A stretch of DNA of 64,000 bases, from assembly GCA_002454425.1 (NCBI GenBank), contig DKIV01000007.1:3426-67425 (forward strand), in the 5' to 3' direction. Origin of the DNA: Sphingobacteriaceae bacterium UBA6709 (GTDB lineage Bacteria; Bacteroidota; Bacteroidia; Sphingobacteriales; Sphingobacteriaceae). A program made the position numbers and the translations under genes. The notes under the pieces were generated by a model. It was given only the letters and a program-made list of their open reading frames with translations. It did no database searches and was not told the origin of the DNA. Shown one piece after another: positions 1 to 7,875 of this stretch (position 1 is the stretch's first letter; the number at the start of each line of letters is the position of its first letter).

Positions 1-3
1 GTC

Positions 4-18
4 TCGAGTCAGACTCGA
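4..18. repeat. Short perfect inverted repeat at window edge
   Basis: TCGAGTC, one base, then GACTCGA. It lies just downstream of nrdG on the minus strand, but no T-tract follows inside the window, so a terminator role is only possible. Nothing else is recognised in the first 97 bases. Confidence 0.35.
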
Positions 19-97
19 ACCAAATAGGTACAAGGCTCCCAACTAAGCATATTGTCTCATAGCACAGGAATGCCGTAGGCTACGTAATTAAAAAGCT

Positions 98-778
98 TCA
101 GTTTCTGATAGTGGTAGGCAATATTTGATTATGGAAGTGTAAGAGCTTGCTGGATGGCGGCAATGAATTTAAGGTGGGACTACCGTCAAGGATATTTTGG
201 ATGAAGTGAGCACCCCGATATCCGAACTTCAACAGGTGCTTCTGCATAAACAGCAGATCATCTTCGTTCATTAAGGCGGAATGATAGGTTGTCCTTACTT
301 CAAATGGAATGTTTGATCCGACCAGGAAACGCAGACTTTGATCAAAGCTATCAGCATCAGCCATTCCCGTTACGTCACTATACTTAAAAAAAGGAGCCTT
401 GAAATCAAGTGCAATATAGCTCAGTAATTCATCCCTAACCATAGAAGCAATGACCTCCGGTTTGGAACCATTGGTATCTAGCTTTATTTTAAATCCTCTT
501 TTGTGAATCTCAAGAGCGAAGTCACGAATGTCAGGGTGTAAGGTGCATTCCCCTCCGCTCAATACAACGCCATCCAGAAGTCCCTTTCGGCTATCTAAAA
601 AAGCGAGTGCGTCATCGTAACTATGACGACCTTTCCCGCACACGATTTCGGGATTATAACAGTAATGGCAGGTCATATTACAGCCCGCGAACCAGATAAT
701 ACAAGCCGTATTATCTGGAAAGTCGAGCATTGTAAAGGGGGTAATGCTGTAGATGGATACAGTGCTACCTTTTTGCAT
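98..778 (-). CDS. nrdG: Anaerobic ribonucleotide reductase activating protein (radical SAM activase)
   Basis: NrdG uses S-adenosylmethionine and a [4Fe-4S] cluster to install the glycyl radical on anaerobic reductase NrdD. The cluster motif C33-x3-C37-x2-C40 is present, followed by the SAM-binding SGGE motif about 30 residues later. Length, about 226 residues, is normal for the stand-alone activase. An upstream TTG at 784 is in frame, but the ATG at 778 overlaps the stop of the preceding gene as TAATG, so I place the start there and expect coupled translation. It is the last gene of the nrdD / glycyl-radical ORF / nrdG operon. Family assignment is secure; the start is inferred. Confidence 0.93.
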   Translation of the reverse strand: MQKGSTVSIYSITPFTMLDFPDNTACIIWFAGCNMTCHYCYNPEIVCGKGRHSYDDALAFLDSRKGLLDGVVLSGGECTLHPDIRDFALEIHKRGFKIKLDTNGSKPEVIASMVRDELLSYIALDFKAPFFKYSDVTGMADADSFDQSLRFLVGSNIPFEVRTTYHSALMNEDDLLFMQKHLLKFGYRGAHFIQNILDGSPTLNSLPPSSKLLHFHNQILPTTIRN

Positions 779-1005
779 TAGCAATTGGTGTGAAGGCCTA
801 TTTCTTTATTGCATGTCGCTGGTGTCTCCTGAGAGACCAGCCGTCCCCCGGCATTAAACTCTCTGAAGTGCCGACGTTGTCTGTGTTCTCCTTTTTTTCC
901 TGTATTAAAGCTCTCTACTGGTCTGTGATAGCCCATAACACGAGTATATATCAGACATTTTGTCCGCTCTACTGCATGCGCATTCAGAATTTCGTGGTCT
1001 GTCAT
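778..1005 (-). CDS. Detached glycyl-radical domain of anaerobic ribonucleotide reductase
   Basis: A 75-residue protein carrying what is normally the C-terminus of NrdD. It contains ERTKC, then the glycyl-radical motif RVMGY with Gly25 as the predicted radical site, then the HRPVESFN-type segment. After RRHF a further ~28 residues including a Cys have no counterpart I recognise. The upstream nrdD body ends right after its zinc motif and lacks this segment, so the two ORFs together make one complete NrdD. The ATG lies 66 bases after the nrdD stop; the stop overlaps the nrdG start. Expected role: dock on the NrdD body and carry the radical made by NrdG. Alternative: a spare-part repair subunit in the manner of GrcA/YfiD, but the body has no radical Gly of its own. 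Confidence 0.85.
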   Translation of the reverse strand: MTDHEILNAHAVERTKCLIYTRVMGYHRPVESFNTGKKGEHRQRRHFREFNAGGRLVSQETPATCNKEIGLHTNC

Positions 1006-1045
1006 ATTGTTATTGTTTAAGTATGTTTATGAGGAGATTGACACG

Positions 1046-1063
1046 GCGGGCTATAACACCCGC
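1046..1063 (-). other. Stem-loop between nrdD body and glycyl-radical ORF
   Basis: GCGGG, 8-nt loop, CCCGC, within the 66-bp spacer of the nrd operon. No U-tract follows, so it is more likely a processing or stability element than a terminator. It could set the ratio of the two NrdD pieces. Confidence 0.4.
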
Positions 1064-1071
1064 GGTCAATA

Positions 1072-3192
1072 TTATTTGCTTTTATGATCTTCTGTTCTTT
1101 GCTCTTTAAGCGATGCCAGTAATTCAGCGTCGCACTTAGGACAAAATTCGTGTTCTCCACTTAGGTATCCGTGCTTAGGACAAATGCTGAATACCGGTGT
1201 TACAGTAACGTAGGGGAGGCGATAGTTCTGCATAACCTTGCGCATCAGACTGCGGCATGCCGCCGGAGAACTGATGCGTTCGCCCATATACAAGTGTAGT
1301 ACCGTACCGCCCGTATATTTACACTGAAGCTCATCCTGCATGCCTAATGCTTCAAAAGGATCATCTGTAAAGTCGACAGGAATCTGAGAGCTATTGGTAT
1401 AGTAGTTATTTTCCGCCGTTCCAGCCTGGATGATATCTTCAAAACGCTTCTTGTCCTCACGGGCAAAGCGATAGGTAGTTCCCTCCGCGGGTGTAGCTTC
1501 CAGATTATAGAGGTTTCCGCTGCGCTCCTGGAATACAGTCATCTTCGTACGAATAAAATCTAATACCTCACAAGCCATTTCCTTTCCTGCCGCACTCACG
1601 ATAGAGTCGGTATCCTTGCTGAAGTTCCTGATCATCTCATGAATGCCGTTAACTCCGATCGTTGAAAAATGATTTCTGAAATGACTGAGATAACGTCGGG
1701 TATACGGATACAGTCCTCTGTCATACATCTCCTGAATAAAAGAACGTTTTTTCTCCAGTGTAGAATAGGAGATTTCCAATAGGTGATCTAATCGCTTAAA
1801 AAGTCCCGTCTTGTTGTTCTGGAACAAATATCCCAGGCGCGCCATATTAATAGTGACCACCCCGATGCTGCCAGTCATTTCGGCACTACCAAAAAGGCCA
1901 TTGCCTCTTTTTAGTAATTCCCGAAGATCCAGTTGAAGCCTGCAACACATGCTGCGTACAGCATTGGGCTTATAAGCATATGGATTTTCAACCTTCTCGC
2001 CCTCATCGTTTAAAATGTATTGACTGCCAATAAAATTCTGAAAATATGACGAACCTATCTTTGCCGTATTCTCAAACAGGAGGTCGGTATTTTCGCCTTC
2101 CCAATCGAAGTCCTCAGTAAGGTTGACCGTCGGAATCGGAAATGTGAACGGTTGGCCGTTAGCATCGCCCTCAGTCATGACAGTATAGTATGCCTTATTG
2201 ATCATGTTCATCTCCGCCTGAAAATGGCCATAGCATAAATCTTCAAGCGTATTGGCGCCTCGTTCTTTAGCTTTTGCTATGAGCTCCGGATCTGTGATGC
2301 TCTTGAATAAATGGAGGTCGCGTTGCGTAGGAATCTGATACTTCAGATCCTCGGGAACTGTCCAGTCGATAGTGATGTTTGTGAAAGGCGACTGTCCCCA
2401 TCGCGCGGGAACATTCAAATTATAAACGAAGCTCCTCACAGCTTTCAGCACCTCCACAAAGCCCAGCTTATCCTTAAATACGTAAGGAGCAAGATAGGTG
2501 TCAAAAGAACTGAAGGCCTGCGCTCCGGCCCACTCGCTCTGGAGGATTCCCAAAAAGTTAGCCATTTGTCCCAGGGCTTCACGGAAATGCGAAGGAGGTC
2601 TACTCTCTACACGACCGCGAACACCATTAAAGCCCTCGTTTAGGAGAACACGAAGACTCCATCCTGCGCAATAGCCTGTAAGACAATCAAGGTCATGAAT
2701 ATGAATGTCACCATTTCTATGGGCATATCCCTCTTCTTTGGTATAAACCTTGTCAAGCCAATAGTTTGCGATTACCTTTCCGGCGACGTTATTTACTAAT
2801 CCGGCATTGGAATAGCTGGTATTTGCATTAGCATTAATACGCCAGTCGGTCTGGTTTATGTATTCCGCGATCGTGTGGGTGCTATCTACATACGTGGTAT
2901 CCTCAACGATCCCCTCATGGTGTTCACGTTGCATTTTACGTGTATGGCGATACACCATGAAAGAACGCATTACTTCAAAATGGCCGTTATTGAAGAGTTC
3001 CTTTTCAATGATATCCTGAATCTCCTCAACTGACCAGATTTCATTTGCCTCCAGTGCGTCAAGGACATTCAGATAAACGCAATCATCAACGTTATGCTGA
3101 ACGCTTACAAACCCCTTTTCAATACTGTCTTTGATCTTGAAAGGTCTAAACGGTTCAAATTCACCATTGCGCTTAATGACATGCTTTACCAT
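1072..3192 (-). CDS. nrdD: Anaerobic ribonucleoside-triphosphate reductase, body without radical Gly
   Basis: Class III ribonucleotide reductase catalytic body, 706 residues, reducing ribonucleotides to deoxyribonucleotides without oxygen. An ATP-cone allosteric domain opens the protein (VIKRNGEFEPF). The barrel includes the SMCCRLQLDL segment with paired Cys. Near the C-terminus the zinc site reads CPKH (from 671) and CPKC (from 684). In canonical NrdD the chain continues directly into the RVxGY radical loop; here it stops about 20 residues after the zinc motif, and the loop is encoded by the next gene. Both pieces look intact, so this seems a stable split rather than decay. First gene of the operon with the radical-domain ORF and nrdG. 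Confidence 0.92.
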   Translation of the reverse strand: MVKHVIKRNGEFEPFRPFKIKDSIEKGFVSVQHNVDDCVYLNVLDALEANEIWSVEEIQDIIEKELFNNGHFEVMRSFMVYRHTRKMQREHHEGIVEDTTYVDSTHTIAEYINQTDWRINANANTSYSNAGLVNNVAGKVIANYWLDKVYTKEEGYAHRNGDIHIHDLDCLTGYCAGWSLRVLLNEGFNGVRGRVESRPPSHFREALGQMANFLGILQSEWAGAQAFSSFDTYLAPYVFKDKLGFVEVLKAVRSFVYNLNVPARWGQSPFTNITIDWTVPEDLKYQIPTQRDLHLFKSITDPELIAKAKERGANTLEDLCYGHFQAEMNMINKAYYTVMTEGDANGQPFTFPIPTVNLTEDFDWEGENTDLLFENTAKIGSSYFQNFIGSQYILNDEGEKVENPYAYKPNAVRSMCCRLQLDLRELLKRGNGLFGSAEMTGSIGVVTINMARLGYLFQNNKTGLFKRLDHLLEISYSTLEKKRSFIQEMYDRGLYPYTRRYLSHFRNHFSTIGVNGIHEMIRNFSKDTDSIVSAAGKEMACEVLDFIRTKMTVFQERSGNLYNLEATPAEGTTYRFAREDKKRFEDIIQAGTAENNYYTNSSQIPVDFTDDPFEALGMQDELQCKYTGGTVLHLYMGERISSPAACRSLMRKVMQNYRLPYVTVTPVFSICPKHGYLSGEHEFCPKCDAELLASLKEQRTEDHKSK

Positions 3193-3442
3193 ATTTTTGT
3201 ATATTTCTTTGTTTTAAATTATCGTTGGGCTGAAAAGAATACCCATTGCAACATTAAATCCGGCGATCAATAGAACACCCATCCGCAGAGTTTATTTTTC
3301 TTCGGATAGCCGATATCAGATCAGGGTATTTTTTGTCTTTATCTGTTCTTAGAAGGCTTTCTTATGCTGAAATCCGCTGCAATGATACGCCAATTCCTCG
3401 TTTCTAACAGCGAGATGTTTTCCACGCCCTGTGGGAAAAAAT

Positions 3443-3462
3443 AAGGTGATTCTCGTCACCTT
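3443..3462. promoter_or_regulatory. CRP/FNR-type operator palindrome
   Basis: Perfect inverted repeat with 7-bp arms AAGGTGA and TCACCTT around 6 bases. The core GGTGA-N6-TCACC has CRP/FNR-family spacing. It is centred about 53 bp before the predicted start of the 3507 transcript and about 260 bp upstream of anaerobic nrdD, so either could be the target. Which regulator binds is unknown. Confidence 0.6.
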
Positions 3463-3494
3463 TTTGGACTGTTCGGAATATTGGTCGGAATGCA

Positions 3495-3502
3495 TAACTT
3501 TG
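3495..3502 (+). promoter_or_regulatory. -7 promoter box (TAACTTTG), leaderless context
   Basis: Exact match to Bacteroidota TAnnTTTG, ending 4 nt before the GTG start at 3507. Transcription is predicted to begin at or within a base or two of the start codon. Confidence 0.6.
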
Positions 3503-3506
3503 TGCT

Positions 3507-4226
3507 GTGAAAATTCCAAAACTTAAGGATCTGATTCTGTTTGAAAATGACGACCTGTTTATAATAAATAAGCCGCCATTTATTAGTTCCCTCGATGAGC
3601 GCGAAGGAGGAGAAGTAAACATTCTGCGACTGGCAAAACAATATGTTGAGGACGCCCAGGTTTGCCATCGCCTTGACAAGGAGACTTCTGGTTGTCTTAT
3701 TATTGCTAAAAACCCTGCCGCGTATCGCTTTGTGTCAATGCAGTTTGAACGAAGGAAAGTAAAGAAGATATACCACGCTGTTGTTAATGGTACGCATGTT
3801 TTCGATAATTTGATGGTAGATCTTCCGATTTTGAATCTCGGAAATAAAAATGTTACTATCAGCAAATCTGAGGGCAAGGCCGCTGAAACCATGTTTAATT
3901 CGTTGATGTACTTTAAACATTATACCCTTGTACAGTGTCAACCGGTGACGGGCAGAATGCACCAGATCCGTATTCACCTGGCGACACAAAAAGCTTCCAT
4001 CGCTGGCGACTCCATGTATGGCGGCAAACCTGTATTTCTATCACAGATTAAACGTGGGTATCATTTAGGTAAGGATCAGGAAGAACTGCCCATCATGAAG
4101 AGGTTCGCGTTGCATGCGCGTGAGTTGTCGTTGAAAATTAACGAGGAAACGGAAGTGACTATTACAGCGCCGTATCCAAAAGATTTCGCAACCCTACTGA
4201 AGCAGCTTGAACGCTTTGATAGCTAA
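3507..4226 (+). CDS. RluA-family RNA pseudouridine synthase
   Basis: Isomerises uridine to pseudouridine in structured RNA. The catalytic motif HRLDKETSG holds Asp57; the substrate-loop segment TGRMHQIRIHLA and the GDSMYGG block follow. At 239 residues it lacks an N-terminal S4 domain, unlike the RluD homologue at 33.8 kb, so it belongs to the short RluA/TruC-like group. Target RNA cannot be read from sequence. GTG start fits the -7 box four bases upstream; no in-frame ATG lies near. Monocistronic, with a CRP/FNR-like palindrome upstream. Confidence 0.88.
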   Translation: MKIPKLKDLILFENDDLFIINKPPFISSLDEREGGEVNILRLAKQYVEDAQVCHRLDKETSGCLIIAKNPAAYRFVSMQFERRKVKKIYHAVVNGTHVFDNLMVDLPILNLGNKNVTISKSEGKAAETMFNSLMYFKHYTLVQCQPVTGRMHQIRIHLATQKASIAGDSMYGGKPVFLSQIKRGYHLGKDQEELPIMKRFALHARELSLKINEETEVTITAPYPKDFATLLKQLERFDS

Positions 4227-4357
4227 ATGCTCGTCATTTATTAGGTTAGTTGAGATGAAAGGCAAATCCTTCATCTCAACTAATATTTTTCTGCTTCTCA
4301 CCATGTCTCACTGTCTTGGATAGGGTGGTAACTCTTAAAAAACCGGTTATTTATTGC

Positions 4358-4365
4358 TAATTTTG
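4358..4365 (+). promoter_or_regulatory. -7 promoter box (TAATTTTG), leaderless context
   Basis: Matches TAnnTTTG and ends 4 nt before the ATG at 4370, predicting a leaderless transcript. Confidence 0.6.
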
Positions 4366-4369
4366 CCAC

Positions 4370-4591
4370 ATGCAAGAGCCATTTGATATTGAATTAGGAG
4401 ATGTTGTTTATTCTGTTTTTCCTGAAGAAGAGGGTGTTTATACGATCTTTAAGGATGGTGCTGAACACTTCAAAATACAGAAAGATGATGAACAGCACTG
4501 GTTAAAATTAGACCCAGAAACAGAACTGCCACTCTTTAATGAAGAGGAAGAGGTAAACACTATCGGCAGGCACATTAACGCTCAGCAGTAA
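4370..4591 (+). CDS. Small acidic protein of unknown function
   Basis: A 73-residue soluble protein, strongly acidic with EEE and EEEE runs, no signal peptide, membrane segment or cysteine. I do not recognise a domain. It reads as a compact fold with alternating hydrophobic residues in the first half (VYSVF, VYTIF), consistent with beta strands, and a polar tail. A promoter box immediately upstream and normal codon use support a real gene. Monocistronic, between the pseudouridine synthase and the blaI-like regulator. Confidence 0.7.
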   Translation: MQEPFDIELGDVVYSVFPEEEGVYTIFKDGAEHFKIQKDDEQHWLKLDPETELPLFNEEEEVNTIGRHINAQQ

Positions 4592-4636
4592 TAAAAAACC
4601 AGGATTTTTATTTTTTTTTTGCCTTAGTTATTGAAT

Positions 4637-4687
4637 TACGAACTTTTTCGTATATTCGTTCTACGAAAAAGTTCGTAGAACGAATAT
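4637..4687. promoter_or_regulatory. Interlocked operator of the BlaI-like repressor
   Basis: Two overlapping perfect 16-bp inverted repeats: TACGAACTTTTTCGTA (4637-4652) with its complement at 4662-4677, and ATATTCGTTCTACGAA (4652-4667) with its complement at 4672-4687. The second reaches the ATG of the repressor gene (4686). TATATTCG at 4651-4658, one mismatch from TAnnTTTG, sits inside, so a bound repressor would cover promoter and start codon. Autoregulation is inferred. Confidence 0.75.
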
Positions 4688-5063
4688 GATTACAAAACCA
4701 ACAGACAGCGAATTAGAGATCCTTCAGGTTCTTTGGCAGGAGGGACGGTGTACCGTGCGGGAGGTTAATGACCAGTTAACTTCACAGAAGGGCGAGGAAA
4801 TAGGGTATACCACAACGTTGAAGTTGATGCAGATTATGCATGAGAAAGGGATGGTGGAGAGGGACACCAGTAGTCGTACTCATATCTACCATGCTTTAAT
4901 GAATCCAGAGCAAACACGCCGAACTATTCTCGACAAGGTCATCGATAATGTCTTTAATGGTTCACCGTCGCAACTGATATTGCAGGCGTTAAGCAACAAA
5001 AAATCTTCAAAAGAAGAAATTCAGAAGATCAGAGATTACTTGAATCAACTAGACAAAAACTAA
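4686..5063 (+). CDS. BlaI/MecI/CopY-family transcriptional repressor
   Basis: A 125-residue winged-helix repressor: N-terminal DNA-binding half (TDSELEILQVLW, then TVREVNDQL and the recognition region YTTTLKLMQIM), C-terminal dimerisation half. In this family the partner membrane peptidase cleaves or inactivates the repressor on a cell-envelope or metal signal; the BlaR1-like gene follows 11 bp downstream. No beta-lactamase is adjacent, so the regulon is not evident and may be only this pair. The ATG lies inside the operator, implying tight autoregulation and a very short leader. Confidence 0.9.
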   Translation: MITKPTDSELEILQVLWQEGRCTVREVNDQLTSQKGEEIGYTTTLKLMQIMHEKGMVERDTSSRTHIYHALMNPEQTRRTILDKVIDNVFNGSPSQLILQALSNKKSSKEEIQKIRDYLNQLDKN

Positions 5064-5074
5064 TATTAATACCT

Positions 5075-6748
5075 ATGGAAGCCCTACAATTGTTTCACGG
5101 CCTCACCGAGGCGATGTATGAGTCCCTATGGCAGGCATTGTTAATTTACGTATTCGCACGCGCCGTACTCTTACTATTGCCGTGGATGTCAGCCGATTTT
5201 AGATATAAGCTACTGTATTCAGCCTTAGTTTTATGCACCGCCTTGTTTGTAGTAAAGCTGGCTATGGTAACCATGTATCCGCCGGAAATGCTGCCTTCCG
5301 CAATGGGAACAAAAAACATTTTAGCGGGGCCAGGTAGTTTTAGTTTTAAGGCATTTTTTCAGCAACATGCTTATAATATCGCTTGTATCTATATCGCGGG
5401 AGTGATCTTACAAGTATTGTTTTTGCTGGGATCTTTTATCAAGCTGGAGCGATTTAAAAGGAACGGGGCGTTAAAAGTTAACGAGTTATGGCAGCTTAAA
5501 GTGGAGCATCTTGCCTCAACGATGACTATAACCAGAAAAGTGCAACTTTTTATGAGTGAGAAAATTATTTCTCCATTCACGGTGGGATACCTTCGGCCTA
5601 TGATTATTTTTCCGATGGCAGCTCTAAATAATCTTACGGTGGAGCAGGTGGAGGCGATTCTTATTCATGAACTGGCTCACATAAAGCGACATGATTACAT
5701 TTGGAACATCCTTCAGCGTATCATGGAGATCGTTCTTTTCTTCAATCCTGTTACCTGGGCTCTCTCTAAAGCTATTTCAGAGGAACGCGAATATTGTTGT
5801 GACGATAAGGTGCTGCAGAACCAGTCATCGGGCATAAGTTACGCCAGGGCCTTACTTTCACTGCAGGACTTTAATATGAATACGAAGCTCGCGTTAAGAG
5901 CTACGGGAACGAAGGATACTTTGTTCGAGCGAATTAAAAGAATTACAAACTCAGAAATGCACTCATCGTCAACAATTCCTCGTGCTGTCGTCCTCACGGC
6001 AGTGTTGGCATCAGTGTTATTCATAGGATGGGTTAAACCCGAAAGTGAACGTAAAAAACAGGAAGAACAAGCAAGAAAGACTACGGTAAGTTCAGTGGCG
6101 AAGACGGCCTCTCAAGCGTCAAAAATTACATCTACCAGCGTGAACATTATCTCATCACGTGGTGGTAACAAAGTCATTTTAGTAGATACGACGGTACAAG
6201 CGCCGGGCGTTCCCGACGTCCCTGTAGCGCCGGAGAATGTGTTGCCGGTGGCTCCCGTAGCGCCAGCAAGTCCTGTGAAGCCCATTCGCGTATTAACGAG
6301 AGTAATGACGAGCTCCTCTTCAAATAGCGATACCTGTCAGGTGATTAGCGGGGAAAGCGATATCGTGATTGTTAATGGGAAAAGAGTGAATTGGAATAGC
6401 AAAATTGCTGAAGATAAAGTTCGTGATATTGAGAAATATTTTCAAAGTCGCGAATGGCGCAAAAAAATGAAGAATATTGAGAAGCAAAGTGCCAATGCAG
6501 AAAAAAGAGCACTGGCAATTACTAAGCGATTCGAGAGTAAAGAGTGGGAAAGCAAAATAGAGCGCGACGCTTCTGAAATTGAGAAGTATTTTAGTAGTCC
6601 TGAATGGCAGAGCAAGGTTGAACGCATTGTAGAGAACTCAGCACAGATAGGGGAGCAGGCCGCGGAACTGGGAGTCAAAATAAGTGAAGAGGTTTTAAAA
6701 GGCCTAAATAAACGCCTTATAAGAATTAAGACAACAGAAAAAAAATAA
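5075..6748 (+). CDS. M56-family BlaR1/MecR1-like membrane metallopeptidase with repeat tail
   Basis: Partner of the BlaI-like repressor, 557 residues. Several N-terminal membrane segments, a zinc HEXXH motif (HELAHIKRH, near 198) and a further membrane segment around 310 (VVLTAVLASVLFIGW). The region after it is not a penicillin-binding sensor: it has an Ala/Pro/Val-rich stretch (about 370-410), then helical repeats with KYFQSREW (~453), KRFESKEW (~483) and KYFSSPEW (~504). The signal sensed is therefore unlikely to be beta-lactam bound by a transpeptidase-like domain. Second gene of the operon, followed by a strong terminator. Confidence 0.87.
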   Translation: MEALQLFHGLTEAMYESLWQALLIYVFARAVLLLLPWMSADFRYKLLYSALVLCTALFVVKLAMVTMYPPEMLPSAMGTKNILAGPGSFSFKAFFQQHAYNIACIYIAGVILQVLFLLGSFIKLERFKRNGALKVNELWQLKVEHLASTMTITRKVQLFMSEKIISPFTVGYLRPMIIFPMAALNNLTVEQVEAILIHELAHIKRHDYIWNILQRIMEIVLFFNPVTWALSKAISEEREYCCDDKVLQNQSSGISYARALLSLQDFNMNTKLALRATGTKDTLFERIKRITNSEMHSSSTIPRAVVLTAVLASVLFIGWVKPESERKKQEEQARKTTVSSVAKTASQASKITSTSVNIISSRGGNKVILVDTTVQAPGVPDVPVAPENVLPVAPVAPASPVKPIRVLTRVMTSSSSNSDTCQVISGESDIVIVNGKRVNWNSKIAEDKVRDIEKYFQSREWRKKMKNIEKQSANAEKRALAITKRFESKEWESKIERDASEIEKYFSSPEWQSKVERIVENSAQIGEQAAELGVKISEEVLKGLNKRLIRIKTTEKK

Positions 6749-6777
6749 ATACAACGAACTTTCTACTTCTAATCTTT

Positions 6778-6815
6778 AGCCGGAACGTAAATATAGCGTT
6801 CCGGCTTTGTTTTTA
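6778..6815 (+). terminator. Intrinsic terminator after the blaI-blaR1-like operon
   Basis: AGCCGGAACG, 9-nt loop, CGTTCCGGCT, then TTGTTTTTA. Confidence 0.85.
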
Positions 6816-6945
6816 TATTCAGGACGATAGCGCAAACGAATCGGTAATATTGTAGTTATATATATAAATATCTAAGGGAATTTTTTTTACTTTATAAACT
6901 TAAACTTGTCGATAGGATAGTAGTCTAATTAAACAAAAAAAGGCA

Positions 6946-7593
6946 ATGAAAAAGAATTTAAGTCTATTATGCATACTGGCAGTGGGTCTCCTCTTCAGTT
7001 CTTGCTCCACATCAACACAGATCGTTGGTAGCTGGCAACAGCCTGATGTAGCACAAAGTGCGCCAGGAACCAGAGTTTTTGTTGCCGCGTTGACTAATAA
7101 CATGACCGCAAAACAAAAAGTGGAAGGGGATCTGGGAAATCTTTTTAGCTCTCACGGCTTCACAGTAACCAAGAGTCTCGATGCTTTTCCTCCCAACCTG
7201 GAAAGCAAAAGCAACAGAAACAAGGAGGCTTTATTACAGAAACTACATGATTACAATACGGATCTTATCGTTACAAACTCTGTAATTGATAAAGAGACTC
7301 GCGAGAGATACGTAGGCGGAGGCCCTTATGCACCATGGGGATGGGCTGGAAACTTCTGGGGCTATTGGGGCGGTCCCTGGGGAGGAGGCTTCTACGGTTC
7401 GGGCTATTCTACAGTCGACCGTTACTATTACATTGAAACAAATATTTTCGATGCCAGAAGTGGAAAACTCGTTTGGTCAGTACAGTCCCGTACAGATAGT
7501 CCTTCAAGTCTTGATGACTTTATTTCTTCTTACATGAAGGCTATTTCTCAAAAACTTGTACAAGATGGTATTTTGAAGCAACAAATGCTTTAA
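6946..7593 (+). CDS. Lipoprotein with Gly/Trp/Tyr-rich insert, unknown function
   Basis: 215 residues with a lipoprotein signal (hydrophobic stretch then LFSSC, Cys near 20), so envelope-anchored. Two alpha/beta-looking parts (VFVAALTNNMTAKQKVEGDL and the C-terminal YYYIETNIFDARSGKLVW) flank a low-complexity insert very rich in Gly, Trp and Tyr at about 125-152. The layout resembles lipoproteins with DUF4136-like domains, but I cannot confirm a family. Monocistronic, closed by a strong terminator. Confidence 0.8.
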   Translation: MKKNLSLLCILAVGLLFSSCSTSTQIVGSWQQPDVAQSAPGTRVFVAALTNNMTAKQKVEGDLGNLFSSHGFTVTKSLDAFPPNLESKSNRNKEALLQKLHDYNTDLIVTNSVIDKETRERYVGGGPYAPWGWAGNFWGYWGGPWGGGFYGSGYSTVDRYYYIETNIFDARSGKLVWSVQSRTDSPSSLDDFISSYMKAISQKLVQDGILKQQML

Positions 7594-7602
7594 AACAACT
7601 CA

Positions 7603-7640
7603 AAACCGGTGCCGACGCTCATGTCAGCACCGGTTTCTAC
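7603..7640 (+). terminator. Intrinsic terminator after the lipoprotein gene
   Basis: AAACCGGTGC, 14-nt loop, GCACCGGTTT, then TCTAC. The stem is strong and the T-run short. Confidence 0.7.
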
Positions 7641-7875
7641 AGCCTTAAACCTTTGAATTCTAAGTAAGCATTAAAATCTACAGACTTTTTTACCGGCATA
7701 TTGGGCAAACTATCAAAACCCACGCTTTACGGATTGGCTTTTCATTTTTTATTTGAAAAAAAATATGTGTATAAGAAATAATATATGCAATTTTAGCGCA
7801 GGATATATGTGCCACAGAAAGCCGATATGGTACCTCTGAGGCGCCTTGATTTAGAATTATCTAAACTATTTAAAT

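Larger units (their letters stand above)
3193..3506. other. Intergenic region between divergent nrdD and RluA-family gene
   Basis: 314 bp between divergent genes. It holds the CRP/FNR-like palindrome and the promoter of the plus-strand gene, listed separately. I found no consensus -7 box for nrdD; TAATGTTG on the minus strand (3255-3248) is one mismatch away. No other gene is visible. Confidence 0.5.

Noticed and set aside
1..40. tRNA-like T-loop on the minus strand (GGTTCGAGTC)
   Set aside because: The five-base T-stem does not pair well and no matching acceptor 5' strand or anticodon arm is found within 90 bases; only the local palindrome is secure.
3404..3892. 162-codon minus-strand ORF
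   Set aside because: Antisense to the RluA-family gene and its promoter; no protein-like motif.
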